Assembly: GCA_947485035.1 (NCBI GenBank)
Contig: CANKQN010000012.1
Coordinates: 1 to 13,898, forward strand
Length of the DNA stretch: 13,898 nt
Direction of reading: 5' to 3'
Origin: Rickettsiales bacterium
GTDB lineage: Bacteria; Pseudomonadota; Alphaproteobacteria; Rickettsiales; Deianiraeaceae
Made by a program: the position numbers and the translations under genes. The notes beneath the pieces were generated by a model. That model searched no databases and was not told where the DNA came from. It saw only the letters and a list, made by a program, of their open reading frames with translations. Positions 6,487-13,568 of this stretch are shown here, one piece after another (the first letter of the stretch is position 1; every line of letters starts with the position of its first letter).

Positions 6487-8453
6487 GCGAGTGTATAATA
6501 TATTAAACCTTTGTTATTAATAAAACTATAATATTGAAAAATCAATGAAATAAATGAAAAAAATACGATAAAGTATATAAAGACAATTCCAGACTGTAAT
6601 TTCACGACAGTATCAGCACAAATTTTCACCAAAGAAACGGTGCTGTGCGGTAGAATCGCATCAATAATCTTTTCAATGACGGTGGAAAAAAACCTTGAGA
6701 TGGAATAAATTGGACGTAAAAATATCGCTTGATAAAGTTCGTCAAAGTAATATTTCTTTTGTAGAATGCCACGAATGCCACGAATTTTGATGGCAACTTT
6801 GTGAACGATTTCTGGATATTTTATGTAGAGCAAATAGGCGAGAGTGATTGCAATAACTGATAAAATTGATGGCAGATATTTGATAAAAGCTGCAACGTGG
6901 TGCATTTTTTCGATAGTTTCATGTGACGTATGAATTGCACCGTGCCAAAATTCTGTTGATAAAATATGAAAATGATTTCCAATAAAACCAGCCAGAATTG
7001 ATGGTATTGCAAGAATGAAAAGTGGAATTAGCATTGATTTTGGGGACTCGTGCGGGTGATGATGTGAATTGCCACGATATCTTCCGTGAAACACAAGTGC
7101 GATCAATCTCCACGAATAGAAACTTGTCAAAAATGCTGCAGTAATTCCAAGAGTGAATGCATAATTTCCGTGTGTTGAATGAGAGGCAAAAGCGGCTTCA
7201 AGAATGGCATCTTTGGAAAAATAACCTGCAAGTGGATAAATTCCTGCGATGGCGATTGAGCCTATCATAAACATTGCAAATGTTAGTGGAATTTTTTTTG
7301 CAAGTCCGCCCATTTTGAAAATGTTTTGTTCGTGATGACAAGCGTGAATAACCGAACCTGCACCAAGGAAAAGTAGAGCCTTAAAGAATGCGTGAGTTAC
7401 AAGGTGAAACATGCCTGCCGTTGGGGCAAGAACGCCAATTGCGAAGAACATGTATCCAAGTTGACTGCAAGTTGAGTATGCGATGATTTTTTTAATATCA
7501 GTTTGAACAAGTGCGACGGTTGCTGCAAAAATTGCGGTCGTTGCACCGATGTATGTGATGAGTTGTTGTAAAAATAGTGAGTTTTCGACAAATATCCAGC
7601 ACTTTGACATAAGAAAAACGCCAGCCGTAACCATTGTTGCTGCGTGAATTAGGGCTGAAACGGGCGTTGGCCCTTCCATTGCGTCTGGAAGCCAAACATG
7701 GAAGAAAAGTTGTGCCGATTTTCCCATCGCACCAAGGAAAAGCAACATTCCTGCAAGTGTAAGAGTTTGAATTTCAAACCCTGCAATGTTTGTAATTTCG
7801 CCAGCGTAATATGTTGTCGAAATGCCTTCTGAAATTTGCGGGAATATGTCTGCAAAATTAAGAGTGCCAAATGTGTAGTATATTAAGCATACTCCGGACG
7901 CCATAAACACATCGGCAACGCGGTTCACGATAAACGCTTTTATTGACGCCAAGTTTGCTGATTCTTTCTTAAACCAAAAGCCTATTAGTAAATACGAACA
8001 CAGACCAACGCCCTCCCAGCCAAGAAAAAGTTGCATGAAATCTCTTGCCGTAACAAGAATTATCATGAAAAACGTGAAGAGGGAGAGGTAGGAAAAAAAC
8101 CTTTGCTTGAAGGGATCTTCGTGCATGTATCCTATTGAATATATATGCACAGCGCTTGAAACGAGAGTTACAACAAAAAGCATTATTGCGGTTATGGAAT
8201 CGATTGATATTGAGATTGTTGATTGATATTTATGGAATGTTATCCAGTCAAAAAGTTTGATATCATAAGATATTCCATATTTTGCCGATTTATAAAATAT
8301 AATGCACGAGCAAACGGCGGCAAGTACTACAAAAAATGATGATGTATATTCGGCAAATATCGCTTTTGATCTAATTAAAAAAACACCAGCAAACAAAGAG
8401 CCAAGCAGCGGTGAAAAGAATATTATATATGGTAAAGCCGTGTGAAAATTCAT
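6462..8453 (-). CDS. nuoL: NADH-quinone oxidoreductase subunit L
   Basis: Large antiporter-like membrane subunit of respiratory complex I, at the distal tip of the proton-pumping arm. The 663 residues show repeated hydrophobic segments of the Mrp-type fold. Conserved features are present: GWEGVGLCSYLLIGFW (key Glu), a Lys-containing KAFIVNRVAD, PTPVSALIHAATMVTAG (the family signature), DIKKIIAYSTCSQLGYM and HAFFKALLFLGAG. A long C-terminal extension with YYFDELY precedes the final membrane segment, as expected for the NuoL lateral helix. I chose the ATG at 8453; a longer reading starts at TTG 8465. It is alone, without nuoM or nuoN downstream. Instead atpC starts inside its last codons. A plausible promoter lies at 8481-8510. 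Confidence 0.97.
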   Translation of the reverse strand: MNFHTALPYIIFFSPLLGSLFAGVFLIRSKAIFAEYTSSFFVVLAAVCSCIIFYKSAKYGISYDIKLFDWITFHKYQSTISISIDSITAIMLFVVTLVSSAVHIYSIGYMHEDPFKQRFFSYLSLFTFFMIILVTARDFMQLFLGWEGVGLCSYLLIGFWFKKESANLASIKAFIVNRVADVFMASGVCLIYYTFGTLNFADIFPQISEGISTTYYAGEITNIAGFEIQTLTLAGMLLFLGAMGKSAQLFFHVWLPDAMEGPTPVSALIHAATMVTAGVFLMSKCWIFVENSLFLQQLITYIGATTAIFAATVALVQTDIKKIIAYSTCSQLGYMFFAIGVLAPTAGMFHLVTHAFFKALLFLGAGSVIHACHHEQNIFKMGGLAKKIPLTFAMFMIGSIAIAGIYPLAGYFSKDAILEAAFASHSTHGNYAFTLGITAAFLTSFYSWRLIALVFHGRYRGNSHHHPHESPKSMLIPLFILAIPSILAGFIGNHFHILSTEFWHGAIHTSHETIEKMHHVAAFIKYLPSILSVIAITLAYLLYIKYPEIVHKVAIKIRGIRGILQKKYYFDELYQAIFLRPIYSISRFFSTVIEKIIDAILPHSTVSLVKICADTVVKLQSGIVFIYFIVFFSFISLIFQYYSFINNKGLIYYTLAWLKNLFN

Positions 8454-8480
8454 TTTTAATGGCAATTATCTATTTGGCAT

Positions 8481-8510
8481 ATAATAAAAATTGTAAAAAT
8501 TAATTTGCAA
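8481..8510 (-). promoter_or_regulatory. Candidate sigma-70 promoter for nuoL unit
   Basis: On the minus strand TTGCAA (8505-8510, 4 of 6 to the -35 consensus) is followed after 18 bp by TATTAT (8481-8486, 5 of 6 to the -10 consensus). Transcription would start about 20 bp before the nuoL ATG. The region is very AT-rich, so chance matches are likely. Confidence 0.4.
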
Positions 8511-8557
8511 GTGATATTTAATAAATAGTGCATAAAATATTTTTTTCCAAAAAATAC

Positions 8558-8587
8558 TTGACAATCAAAAAACGAAAGTTATTTAAT
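8558..8587 (+). promoter_or_regulatory. Candidate sigma-70 promoter for rpsD
   Basis: A perfect TTGACA (8558-8563) is followed after 18 bp by TTTAAT (8582-8587, 5 of 6). This would give a leader of ~20 nt before the rpsD ATG at 8617, with no evident Shine-Dalgarno. A second, perfect TATAAT at 8603-8608 lacks a good -35 at the right distance; if used it would yield an almost leaderless message. Confidence 0.5.
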
Positions 8588-8616
8588 ACGTAAATTTATT
8601 GTTATAATAGAAAAAC

Positions 8617-9231
8617 ATGTCAAGAATTCTACAGTCTAAGTCGAAGATATCAAGAAAATACGGTGTTAACTTATGGGGAAAAGCAAACGATGCTTTTATC
8701 AAAAAACCTTATATTCCTGGTCAGCACGGTGGAAAAGTTATGAGGATATCAAAAACTTACCGTAAGCAATTGGTAGAAAAAAATAAAATGCGTTTCTTCC
8801 ATGTATTAACAGAGAGACAATTCTCAAACATTGTTCGTTCAGCAATCGATTCTCGCAACAACTCAACAGAAATGGTTGTAAAAACATTGAATACATTGCT
8901 TTCAACAGTTTTGTTTTCATCTGGAATGTTTGCAACAATTTTCTTTGGAAAACAACTTATCAGTCACGGACATGTTCTTGTTAATGGCAGAAAAGTGAAA
9001 TCTCACACATACAAAGTTGAAGCAGGTGATGTTATTACATTTTCTGAAAAACTCAGAGCAAACACCCAAGTAAAATCGTATCTTGAAGCCAACACACCAG
9101 TTGCACCTTCGTACTTGAAAATCGATCCACTTGCAATGAAAATTGAAGTTGTTGCAATGCCAGATTCTTCAACTGTAAAATATCCTTGTGAAATGCAACC
9201 AAACATTGTAATTGAGTATTACTCCGCATAG
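8617..9231 (+). CDS. rpsD: 30S ribosomal protein S4
   Basis: Primary 16S rRNA-binding protein that nucleates assembly of the 30S body and acts in decoding accuracy. The 204 residues match the family along their length: the N-terminal SKISRKYGVNLWGKANDAF and YIPGQHGG segments, a TERQF motif, and the S4 RNA-binding domain (about 90-150) with KQLISHGHVLVNGRKV and GDVI. The C-terminal IEYYSA end is typical. The stretch before the S4 domain is odd: where most S4 proteins read L-E-x-R-L-D-x-V-V-Y-R, this one reads LNTLLSTVLFSS, losing the conserved Arg, Asp and Tyr-Arg. Length and flanks are preserved, so this is substitution, not frameshift. It heads the rpsD-trcR-waaA plus-strand unit rather than a ribosomal protein operon. 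Confidence 0.95.
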   Translation: MSRILQSKSKISRKYGVNLWGKANDAFIKKPYIPGQHGGKVMRISKTYRKQLVEKNKMRFFHVLTERQFSNIVRSAIDSRNNSTEMVVKTLNTLLSTVLFSSGMFATIFFGKQLISHGHVLVNGRKVKSHTYKVEAGDVITFSEKLRANTQVKSYLEANTPVAPSYLKIDPLAMKIEVVAMPDSSTVKYPCEMQPNIVIEYYSA

Positions 9232-9232
9232 T

Positions 9233-9775
9233 ATGAAAAGCATCGTGAAACGCAGTGTAACATCGCCAAAGTCTAAAGCACTTTGGCTAATACACAATAC
9301 ATCTCTTACATTCAAACAAATTGCTGAATTTTGTTCGTTGCACGAATTGGAGATTAAATCTATTGCTGATGGCATTATGTCTGCAACACTTCGTGAAAGA
9401 AGTCCTATTCTTGACGGCGAAATTACGCAAGATCAAATCGCAATTTGCGAAAAAAATCCTGAAACTTTCTTGAAAATCCACGGATATGGTCTTGATGACG
9501 GTCTTTCAATTAAGATCAAAAATAAAACATATGTCAGCGTTGCAAAGCGTCAAAATAAACCATCTGCAATTTTATGGCTTCACAAAAATATTGTTGGAAT
9601 TTCTGCGAAAGATATTCGCTCAATCACAGGTGCGACAACACAAATGATTGAATCAATCGTGGGCGGAACATATCGCTTGATGTCGGAAATATCATCAAAA
9701 GATCCGGTATCTCTTGGAATTTGCACTCAAACACAACTTAACTCTTTGATAGTTAAATATAAAGATGTTAAATGA
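9233..9775 (+). CDS. trcR: TrcR/DUF1013-family transcriptional regulator
   Basis: Alphaproteobacterial protein family (formerly DUF1013), named TrcR as a cell-cycle transcriptional regulator; its mechanism is poorly described. Recognised by the paired segments ALWLIHNTSLTFKQIAEFC (about residues 16-34) with LEIKSIADG, and later RQNKPSAILWLHKN with DIRSITGATTQMIESI and DPVSLGICTQ. These two W-L-x-x-N / helix-turn-helix-like halves suggest an internal duplication of a winged or HTH unit. I chose the ATG at 9233, one base after the rpsD stop; the longer reading uses a TTG inside rpsD. The 180-residue length is close to the family. Its TGA directly abuts the waaA ATG. Coupling to rpsD could link growth rate to its level, but that is inference. 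Confidence 0.85.
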   Translation: MKSIVKRSVTSPKSKALWLIHNTSLTFKQIAEFCSLHELEIKSIADGIMSATLRERSPILDGEITQDQIAICEKNPETFLKIHGYGLDDGLSIKIKNKTYVSVAKRQNKPSAILWLHKNIVGISAKDIRSITGATTQMIESIVGGTYRLMSEISSKDPVSLGICTQTQLNSLIVKYKDVK

Positions 9776-11035
9776 ATGAATAAACATTGTAAAAATATTG
9801 CATATATTTGTGTATTATTCATTTACAATGTTCTGTTCGGAGTAATTTATCAATTTTTGATATTATTTTTTTTATTCCGATTATATCGCAAAAAAGAGAC
9901 TTTAAGTTCACTTTATCAAAAACTCTGCCCGAATTTTCCATTATTATTTTTTAAAACTAGACGATTCGACATTTGGTTTCATGCTGCGTCCGTTGGCGAA
10001 TTGCGTTCCATGGATTTTTTGATTTCTAATAATATTAACGCAAGACATCAAGTTTTGATTACAACAACAACTCTCAAATCTGCGGAAATTGTTAATGCTT
10101 ACGACTCAAAATATGTGACACACAGCTTTCTTCCAATTGATTTTCTTCCACTGCATTTAGCATTTTTTTGGAAAAATCGTGCAAAGAAAATTATCATAGC
10201 AGATAGCGAAATTTGGCTAACATTTTTTGCGGTTTCAAGCATTTTTTGTGTGAAAATATTTCTTTTTAATGCGAGAATGTCGCATGCTTCTCGTAAAAAA
10301 TGGGAATATGTGCCTCATATTTTTTACTCAACGCTAAAATCTATCGCGGTGATTTTGCCGCAGGGCAGATCGGAGTTAAACTTTTTCTCGAAATTTCACA
10401 ACAATGTTCTCTATTATGGTAATCTTAAAATGATAAATTTGAAATTTGAGTGCAAGAATTTGAACGAAAAAATTATACAATTTCCACAAAAAAAAGTAAT
10501 TGCAGTCGTGAGTACTCACGATGGCGAAGACGCTTTAATCATTGAGCAAATAGTTCATTTTAAGGAAAAATTCGACATAATTTATTGTCCAAGACACCCA
10601 CATCGTGCGGTTGATATTTCCAAAATTTTGCTGAAATATGACATTGAAAATTCAATTCTTTCGCAAAACTCCGCAAGGAAATCGTGTCTAATTGTTGATT
10701 CAATTGGTTTGCTTGATAGTGTTTTCTCGGTTGCCGATGTTGCAATATATGGTGGTTCATTTTTACCGCACTTGAAGGGTCACAATATTATGGAGCCCGC
10801 CTCTTTTGGTTGTAAAATAATCACGGGAAATTTTGTTGAGACATTCATTGAGGTTATAGACGAAATGAAAAATCATAACGCAATAATTCAATGCGACGCA
10901 TGTGATCTGCAAAATATGGTAAAAACGGTGATGTCTGGCGGCAAAAATCAAGCAATCGGTATGAATGCAAAGAAGTACATAGAAAACAACATGCCCAATA
11001 TTCCACAAATTCTTGAAAAATTGGAGGAAATTTAG
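9776..11035 (+). CDS. waaA: Kdo transferase (lipid A inner core)
   Basis: Adds 3-deoxy-D-manno-octulosonate from CMP-Kdo to lipid IVA at the cytoplasmic face of the inner membrane, so the cell has, or had, lipopolysaccharide. The 419 residues are full length. An N-terminal hydrophobic stretch (~8-36) anchors the protein. The catalytic base lies in HAASVGE (Glu75). ITTTT, a shortened SEIW, NARMS, GNLK, STHDGE (246-251), PRHPHR (272-277) and GGSF...EPASFG (326-344) follow in the GT-B order of the family. The C-terminal loop reads HLKGHNIMEP, one residue longer than the usual HGGQNPLEP. It abuts trcR upstream and its TAG overlaps the stop of the converging ankyrin gene. No other Kdo genes are visible. 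Confidence 0.93.
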   Translation: MNKHCKNIAYICVLFIYNVLFGVIYQFLILFFLFRLYRKKETLSSLYQKLCPNFPLLFFKTRRFDIWFHAASVGELRSMDFLISNNINARHQVLITTTTLKSAEIVNAYDSKYVTHSFLPIDFLPLHLAFFWKNRAKKIIIADSEIWLTFFAVSSIFCVKIFLFNARMSHASRKKWEYVPHIFYSTLKSIAVILPQGRSELNFFSKFHNNVLYYGNLKMINLKFECKNLNEKIIQFPQKKVIAVVSTHDGEDALIIEQIVHFKEKFDIIYCPRHPHRAVDISKILLKYDIENSILSQNSARKSCLIVDSIGLLDSVFSVADVAIYGGSFLPHLKGHNIMEPASFGCKIITGNFVETFIEVIDEMKNHNAIIQCDACDLQNMVKTVMSGGKNQAIGMNAKKYIENNMPNIPQILEKLEEI

Positions 11036-11892
11036 TCGTCAAACTCCTTGTTTAGCATGAAGAAGTCGTATAGCTCGGTGGCGACATTTTGAAGTCCCGA
11101 CTGTTTTGCGGTGAAAACAATATAGTCAATTTCGTTCAAAGTAATCCCTTTTTCCTTGTGTTTTCGTGCAAGTGCGTAAATTGTTGCGTAGTAATGTAGG
11201 CGAATTGCGATGATTATTGGCATTTCGAAGCGATCGTTTGAGTATCTTAAATCCGCTCCATAGTTCACAAGTTGAGATATTTCCTCCGCATTTTGTTTGT
11301 AGACCGAAAGGTGAAGCGGGCAAATATATGAATAGTTACACACATTTGGATTCACAACATTGGTTGAGAGAAGTTTTTGGAAAACAGAAATGTTATTGTA
11401 TCGAATTGCATAGTGAAGTAGGGTGTTACCAAATTTATCCTGCTTATTCAGGTTCACATCTTCCCTTTTTGCAAGGGTGTCTATCAATAAAATTACCTCC
11501 GAGGTTTTTTGTGCATCACGAATAATTGGAAAAATGTCGTCAACGATATATTTGTAGTCAAACATTGGGGGAATGTGTGCGTTATCTGGTGAAGTTTTAT
11601 CACTGAAAAGCCACATGGGAGCAGTAGAATACGCACTTTTTCTATAAATAGCATCATAGAACATTGGGTCTGGGAAGGCTTCTGCTGGGTTAATTTTTTT
11701 CGGCTTTTCAATAATTTGAGGCTTTACCTCTTCCTTGTCGGCAAAAATATTGACTTTATCAAGTAGTTTTGCAAGAAATCCTTTTTGTGGCTTGGTTTCT
11801 TCGGTTGTAGTTTTCGAATTATCGGAATCTTCTGCGTAGGTGCTATAAACACTTGACATTAAAACCACGCATATTAAAAACCTTAACTTCAT
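11032..11892 (-). CDS. Exported ankyrin-repeat protein
   Basis: Not a named family. From the ATG at 11892 the 286-residue protein begins with a good Sec signal peptide: MKLR, a hydrophobic core (FLICVVLM), then STYA before EDSD as a likely cleavage site. A Thr/Glu/Lys-rich linker and a Pro-rich stretch follow. The C-terminal half holds about three ankyrin-like repeats: DKFGNTLLHYAIRYNN is the clearest, then ICPLHLSVYKQNAEEISQLV with NYGADL, then a degenerate third. Ankyrin repeats mediate protein-protein contacts and are common in exported proteins of intracellular alphaproteobacteria. Whether it stays in the periplasm or is released cannot be seen. Starts at 11922 (ATG) or 11931 (GTG) exist but would overlap trpC and spoil the signal peptide. 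It is divergent from trpC by 22 bp. Confidence 0.8.
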   Translation of the reverse strand: MKLRFLICVVLMSSVYSTYAEDSDNSKTTTEETKPQKGFLAKLLDKVNIFADKEEVKPQIIEKPKKINPAEAFPDPMFYDAIYRKSAYSTAPMWLFSDKTSPDNAHIPPMFDYKYIVDDIFPIIRDAQKTSEVILLIDTLAKREDVNLNKQDKFGNTLLHYAIRYNNISVFQKLLSTNVVNPNVCNYSYICPLHLSVYKQNAEEISQLVNYGADLRYSNDRFEMPIIIAIRLHYYATIYALARKHKEKGITLNEIDYIVFTAKQSGLQNVATELYDFFMLNKEFDD

Positions 11893-11914
11893 TAGTGAAA
11901 AAATAATTTTTTTT

Positions 11915-12691
11915 ATGGACATTCTTTCCACAATTGTTGAATATAAAAAAACTGTAATTGCAAGTGCAAAAAAAAATATTGCACAAGGCGATATGCACCT
12001 CAGTGGATATGCTCGCGGTTTTGCAAAAGCAATTTCTGAAAAACATTTTCAAAATAAAAAAAATATCATCGCCGAAATAAAGAAAGGTTCGCCTTCAAAA
12101 GGGTTGATTGTTTCAGAGCTTGATGTTTCAAAGACGGCTGGGGAATATGAACTTGGTGGGGCAACTTGCATTTCAGTTTTGACGGACGAAAAATTCTTTT
12201 TTGGCGGAAATGAAAACCTGCGACTGGCAAAATCTTCAACAACAATGCCAATTCTGCGAAAGGATTTCATAATTGATGAATATCAAGTATACGAAAGCAA
12301 GCATATCGGTGCCGATGCAATCCTTTTAATAACCTCAATTTTGGAAGGTAACCAGATGGCGGAATTTGAAAGTCTTGCGTTTTCACTTGGGCTTGATGTT
12401 CTTGTCGAAATTCACGATGAAGCGGAACTTGAAAAAGCACAAAAATTCACGAAATCGCCGCTTATTGGGGTGAATAATCGCAATTTACGAAACTTTGAAA
12501 TCAACTTTGAAAACACGATAAACCTTATGAAAGGCTTTGAAGATGGGCGAATTCCCGTCTGCGAAAGTGGAATTGAAAATTACGACGACATGAACCGAGT
12601 TTATTCCAAGGGTTGCACTTGTTTTTTGGTTGGAACGGCGATTGTGAAATCTGAAAACAAGGCGGAATTTATTCGCGAACTTATTAAATAA
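11915..12691 (+). CDS. trpC: Indole-3-glycerol phosphate synthase
   Basis: Ring-closing, decarboxylating step of tryptophan synthesis, making indole-3-glycerol phosphate from carboxyphenylamino-deoxyribulose phosphate. The 258-residue TIM barrel is full length with all catalytic residues: AEIKKGSPSKG (Glu54, Lys56), PILRKDF (Lys), DVLVEIHDE (Glu), GVNNRNL (Asn) and CESGI (Ser), followed by the phosphate-binding VGTAIV. The start MDILSTIVEYKK is canonical. It is followed after 4 bp by rsmI. No trpA, B, D, E or F is present, although trpC often sits with trpD or trpF, so this copy is split from its pathway. There is no leader peptide or attenuator; only 22 bp separate it from the diverging ankyrin gene, so its promoter must lie within that gene. 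Confidence 0.96.
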   Translation: MDILSTIVEYKKTVIASAKKNIAQGDMHLSGYARGFAKAISEKHFQNKKNIIAEIKKGSPSKGLIVSELDVSKTAGEYELGGATCISVLTDEKFFFGGNENLRLAKSSTTMPILRKDFIIDEYQVYESKHIGADAILLITSILEGNQMAEFESLAFSLGLDVLVEIHDEAELEKAQKFTKSPLIGVNNRNLRNFEINFENTINLMKGFEDGRIPVCESGIENYDDMNRVYSKGCTCFLVGTAIVKSENKAEFIRELIK

Positions 12692-12695
12692 TTAA

Positions 12696-13343
12696 ATGAT
12701 GATTAGTCCAAACGCGGAAGAACTTCTTTCAAAGCCGATAAAAAACGGGCTTCATATTGTCTCCACGCCAATTGGCAACAAGCTTGATATCACACTTCAC
12801 GCGTTGAAAGTTCTGCGGGAGGCTGAATTTGTTTTGTGTGAGGACACTCGAAAAACGAACGCACTTTTGCAATTTCATGGAATTGACCGCGATAAACTTC
12901 TTGTTTGCAATGAACACGCGGATAAGGGTCGATTGAAGCATTTTGTGAATCTTGCACGGGAAAGCTCTGTTGCGTTGGTCAGTGATGCCGGAACTCCCCT
13001 TGTTTGCGACCCCGGTTACGACCTTGTTCAAATGATGAAGAAGGCTCAAGTTGAAATTACCGTTGTGCCCGGTGCGTGTGCGTTGATTGCCGGTGCGACA
13101 TTCCTTGGCGTGAATTTAATTAACACAACATTTTTGGGGTTTTATCAGAAAAATTCGATGAAAAAAATGAAAGAAAAGGGCAATTACGCACTTTTTGTTG
13201 CCCCGCAGGATCTTCCAAAGTTGACGGCCGAACTGGAAAAAACCGAACGGAAGTTTGAAATGAAAATTGCGAGTGATGTTACCAAAGAAACGCAGGGGGT
13301 TAGTTGCGGTTGCGAGGTTGTGGTTTTTATTATTGAGGTATAG
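12696..13343 (+). CDS. rsmI: 16S rRNA (cytidine-2'-O)-methyltransferase, C-terminally short
   Basis: SAM-dependent 2'-O-methylation of C1402 in the ribosomal P site. The N-terminal tetrapyrrole-methylase-type domain is clear in the first ~150 residues: IVSTPIGN (21-28), LCEDTRKT (48-54), ALVSDAGTPLVCDPG (93-107) and VPGACA, then FLGFYQK. After that it departs from the norm. The usual F-Y-E-S-P-H-R-L is ALFVAPQDLPKL, the RELTK-x-x-E motif survives only as ASDVTKETQG, about 20 residues before the final strand (VVVFIIEV) are missing, and the entire C-terminal ~60-residue domain is absent. Length is 215 against ~280. It could be an active minimal form or an early decaying gene. It runs 4 bp after trpC and converges on the repeat-protein gene with a 6-bp gap. 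Confidence 0.85.
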   Translation: MMISPNAEELLSKPIKNGLHIVSTPIGNKLDITLHALKVLREAEFVLCEDTRKTNALLQFHGIDRDKLLVCNEHADKGRLKHFVNLARESSVALVSDAGTPLVCDPGYDLVQMMKKAQVEITVVPGACALIAGATFLGVNLINTTFLGFYQKNSMKKMKEKGNYALFVAPQDLPKLTAELEKTERKFEMKIASDVTKETQGVSCGCEVVVFIIEV

Positions 13344-13349
13344 ATGTAT

Positions 13350-13568
13350 TCAATTGTGTGTTTGGTTGTTTTTTGGTACATACATATTCTTACCATTAAT
13401 CTTTCTAATATCCAATTGATTAGGAAGCATCGTTCCATTTTCGTCAGTACGATTTTGATAGCCATGAGTACCATGTCGAACATAGCCTCCTTGAGTGTCA
13501 TCGAGGTATCTTGATGCACCTATACGAGGCTTTGTGAAGACAGATTTCGTTCGAGTGTCTTCAGCAGT
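13350..13568 (-). other. Probable 3' coding segment of the repeat-protein gene, one frame off
   Basis: Reading the minus strand from the A-tract one frame away from the repeat frame gives 72 codons from ACT (13568) to TGA (13352-13350). The peptide looks like ordinary folded protein, with Gly-Tyr-Asn-Arg-Asp content such as GGYVRHGTHGYQNRTDENG and LDIRKINGKNMYVPKN. It ends 6 bp from the converging rsmI stop, the tight packing seen elsewhere in this window. The in-frame alternative stops at 13520 and would leave ~170 bp unexplained. In this frame a TAA at about 13637-13639 closes it upstream, so it needs a shift from the repeat frame near the A10 tract. It has no likely start of its own. I do not recognise the domain. 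Confidence 0.6.

Noticed and set aside
8454..8465. TTG start for nuoL at 8465, and similar TTG starts for sdhE (5041) and trcR (9212)
   Set aside because: In each case an ATG a few codons later fits better: ATGA overlap for sdhE, one base after the rpsD stop for trcR, and family N-terminus for nuoL.
8454..8616. tRNA or small RNA gene in the largest spacer
   Set aside because: No cloverleaf, GC-rich stem or T-run terminator is visible; only promoter-like words in very AT-rich DNA.
11853..11858. TTGACA as a trpC promoter
   Set aside because: The nearest -10-like word (TATTAA at 11872-11877) is only 13 bp away, too close, so I did not call it as a feature.
13184..13519. Minus-strand frame of 111 codons under rsmI
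   Set aside because: More than half is antisense to rsmI, and its composition is not protein-like. The third minus frame (13350-13568) explains the spacer better.
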